DNA from: an uncultured Rhodospirillales bacterium
Lineage (GTDB): Bacteria > Pseudomonadota > Alphaproteobacteria > Reyranellales > Reyranellaceae
Length of the DNA stretch: 41,569 nt
Reading direction: 5' to 3'
Assembly (NCBI GenBank): GCA_902825855.1
Contig: CADECW010000006.1
Span: forward strand, 63,302-104,870
Positions 40,457 through 41,569 of the stretch are shown here, piece after piece. The notes beneath the pieces were generated by a model that had not been told where the DNA came from, made no database searches, and saw nothing but the letters and a program-made list of their open reading frames with translations. Numbering within the stretch: position 1 is the first letter of the stretch; every line of letters starts with the position of its first letter. Position numbers and translations under genes: made by a program.

Positions 40457-40480
40457 TGGTGGGCGCTGTAGGGATTGAAC
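40457..40480 (+). repeat. Candidate attachment-site repeat within the tRNA-Val 3' end
   Basis: The 24 bases form the 3' end of tRNA-Val from the T loop to the encoded CCA, and recur at 35036-35059 with three mismatches. Integrases of the tyrosine type commonly use tRNA 3' ends as attB, leaving an intact tRNA at one end of the element and a fragment at the other. The element would lie on the 3' side of the tRNA, as observed. Confidence 0.5.
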
Positions 40481-40531
40481 CTACGACCCCACCCGTGTGA
40501 AGGGTGTGCTCTCCCGCTGAGCTAAGCGCCC
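40457..40531 (-). tRNA. tRNA-Val (anticodon CAC)
   Basis: The minus strand folds as a complete cloverleaf: acceptor stem GGGCGCT/AGCGCCC, D arm GCTC-loop-GAGC, anticodon stem CACCC/GGGTG with loop TTCACAC giving anticodon CAC (valine, codon GUG), variable GGGTC, T arm GTAGG-TTCAATC-CCTAC, discriminator A and an encoded CCA. It is 75 bases long with CCA. It lies 35 bases downstream of the HAD phosphatase gene on the same strand. Confidence 0.95.
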
Positions 40532-40566
40532 GGAAGGGGCGCGTATAGGGCTTGCCGCGCGGGCCG

Positions 40567-41268
40567 TCAACGGGTGGCGATCTGGCTCAGTGCGTCGGGC
40601 AGATTGGCGAAGCGGTCGATCACGGCCTCGGCGCCGAGTTCGCTGGCAGGCCTGGCGGTGTAGCCCCAGCTCACCAGCACCGCCGGCAGGCCTGCGGCAT
40701 GGGCGGCTTCGACGTCATGGATGGAATCGCCGATCATGACGGCGCGGCCGCGATGGCCGCCCATCTTGTCGATCAGCCGCAGGATGTGGCCGGGATCGGG
40801 CTTGCGCACGGTGAAGGTGTCGGCGCCCGCCACGTCGGCGATCGGCGGCATCAGCTTCAGGTGCGTCAGGATCATGCGTGACGGGTTCTCGAACTTGTTG
40901 GTGCAGACGCCCTGCTTCAGACCCATCCGGTCGAACCGTTCGACGACTTCGGCGACGCCGTCGAAGGCGGTCGTGTGGCTGACCGGATCGGCCTCGTAGT
41001 AGCGCACGAATTCTCGGGTGACGGCGCTCGCCTCGGCCTCGTCGAGCGTGCGGCCGGCCTTGGCGAAGGCGCGGCGCATCGTGACCTTGCTCCCTTCGCC
41101 CATGAAAAGGCGGGCGTCCTCGTCGCTGATCGGTGGCAGGCCGTGGTCCGCCAGCACGCGGCTCACCGCCACGCACATGTCGCGGGCACTGTCGATCAGC
41201 GTGCCGTCGAGGTCGTAGATCACGGTGTCGAAGCGGCTGGTGATCAGGTTGTCGGCATTGGGGTGCAT
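40567..41268 (-). CDS. gph: HAD-superfamily phosphatase, phosphoglycolate phosphatase-like
   Basis: A 233-residue HAD-IA hydrolase. Motif I is YDLDGTLIDS (nucleophile and acid aspartates), the alpha-helical cap follows with SDEDARLFMGEGSKVTMRRAF, motif II is CTNK, motif III is the lysine in RKPDPGH and motif IV is MIGDSIHDVEAA. This is the pattern of Gph, which removes phosphate from 2-phosphoglycolate produced by DNA repair or Rubisco oxygenation. GGAG lies eight bases before the ATG at 41268; an ATG at 41280 is in frame but lacks a site. It is divergent from glmU with a 59-base gap and upstream of tRNA-Val. Other HAD substrates cannot be excluded. Confidence 0.87.
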   Translation of the reverse strand: MHPNADNLITSRFDTVIYDLDGTLIDSARDMCVAVSRVLADHGLPPISDEDARLFMGEGSKVTMRRAFAKAGRTLDEAEASAVTREFVRYYEADPVSHTTAFDGVAEVVERFDRMGLKQGVCTNKFENPSRMILTHLKLMPPIADVAGADTFTVRKPDPGHILRLIDKMGGHRGRAVMIGDSIHDVEAAHAAGLPAVLVSWGYTARPASELGAEAVIDRFANLPDALSQIATR

Positions 41269-41327
41269 GGCAATCTCCATAGCACATCCGCCTTGCAGGT
41301 CCGCCAGACCCGTGGCATCGGACGGTC

Positions 41328-41569
41328 ATGAAACCGCCCATCGCCGTGGTGGTGCTGGCCGCTGGCGCCGGCACGCGCATGAAGTCGGCCCTGCCGAAGG
41401 TCCTCCATCCGTTGGCCGGCTGGCCGATGGTGCGCCACGTCCTGGAAAATGCCGCGCGGCTCAAGCCCGCTCGCATCGTCGGTGTGGTGGCGCCCGGAGC
41501 GAAAGACGTTGCAATGGCATTCGCGCCGCATCCCGCAGTGGTTCAGCGCAAGCCGCGTGGGACGGCTGA
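41328..41569 (+). CDS. glmU: GlmU, UDP-N-acetylglucosamine pyrophosphorylase (5' part only)
   Basis: The first 80 residues of a nucleotidyltransferase are visible before the window ends. The motif [20 protein letters not shown] at residues 9-28 is the nucleotide-binding signature of bifunctional GlmU, including the arginine and lysines that contact UTP and GlcNAc-1-phosphate; [12 protein letters not shown] follows. GlmU makes UDP-GlcNAc for peptidoglycan and lipopolysaccharide. The acetyltransferase half would lie beyond the window, probably followed by glmS. There is no strong ribosome site before the ATG. Confidence 0.93.
   Translation, partial: MKPPIAVVVLAAGAGTRMKSALPKVLHPLAGWPMVRHVLENAARLKPARIVGVVAPGAKDVAMAFAPHPAVVQRKPRGTA

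Noticed and set aside
1..41569. CRISPR array, rRNA genes, intact insertion sequence or integrase
   Set aside because: I looked for regular repeat spacing, rRNA core sequences and transposase/integrase motifs; only the IS3 remnant at about 39890-40190 was found.

Overview
The window is about 41.6 kb of GC-rich chromosome, densely packed with genes on both strands. It looks like an environmental alphaproteobacterium, perhaps a Rhodospirillales/Reyranella-like lineage. That placement is inference from gene content and base composition: many catabolic enzymes (two hydantoinase A/B pairs, amidase, D-aminoacylase, Rieske oxygenase, two TauD-type oxygenases, PrpF), a ChrR-type ECF sigma/anti-sigma pair, and a Tat-exported solute-binding protein. 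No taxonomic marker such as rRNA is present.

Layout. 1-5.6 kb: a truncated OmpR-type response regulator on the minus strand, then a PrpF-like isomerase, a nitronate-monooxygenase-like flavoprotein, a convergent SDR, an amidohydrolase with a substituted metal motif, and a small P-loop kinase. 5.7-13.6 kb: a TauD-type oxygenase, then a minus-strand operon hyuA-hyuB-amidase facing a divergent N-acyl-D-amino-acid deacylase; together these suggest cleavage of cyclic amides and acylated amino acids. 13.7-19.8 kb: a secreted MetX-like hydrolase, then a tight Rieske oxygenase-hyuA-hyuB operon. 19.9-26.8 kb: an orphan Tat-dependent solute-binding protein, a PuuE-like deacetylase, a DAO-type FAD oxidoreductase, a class III aminotransferase and a guanidinobutyrase/guanidinopropionase-like ureohydrolase, probably a nitrogen-compound scavenging cluster, followed by a secreted alpha/beta hydrolase.

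26.8-35 kb: a membrane-anchored unknown, an iron-type alcohol dehydrogenase divergent from an M20 peptidase, an ECF sigma factor with a ChrR-like anti-sigma factor that lacks the usual cysteine zinc ligands, an AhpD-like protein, an anchored helical protein, and a secreted four-cysteine protein coupled to a peroxiredoxin-fold/2-oxoglutarate oxygenase fusion, which is divergent from a secreted dienelactone-hydrolase-like enzyme. 35-40.5 kb: a stretch that may be a decayed integrative element. It is bounded by a 24-base direct repeat (21/24 identical) of the 3' end of the tRNA-Val gene and holds a small membrane protein, an SDR, an unknown protein, an NTF2-like protein, a second TauD oxygenase, a lone phage-type protein and an IS3-family remnant. 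40.4-41.6 kb: tRNA-Val(CAC), a phosphoglycolate phosphatase-like HAD enzyme and the start of glmU, a housekeeping backbone.

The most notable signals are the tRNA-Val-bounded element, the zinc-ligand-less ChrR homologue, the mirrored leaderless promoter between the fusion oxygenase and the hydrolase, and the guanidino/amine cluster. I found no CRISPR array, rRNA, integrase or intact insertion sequence.
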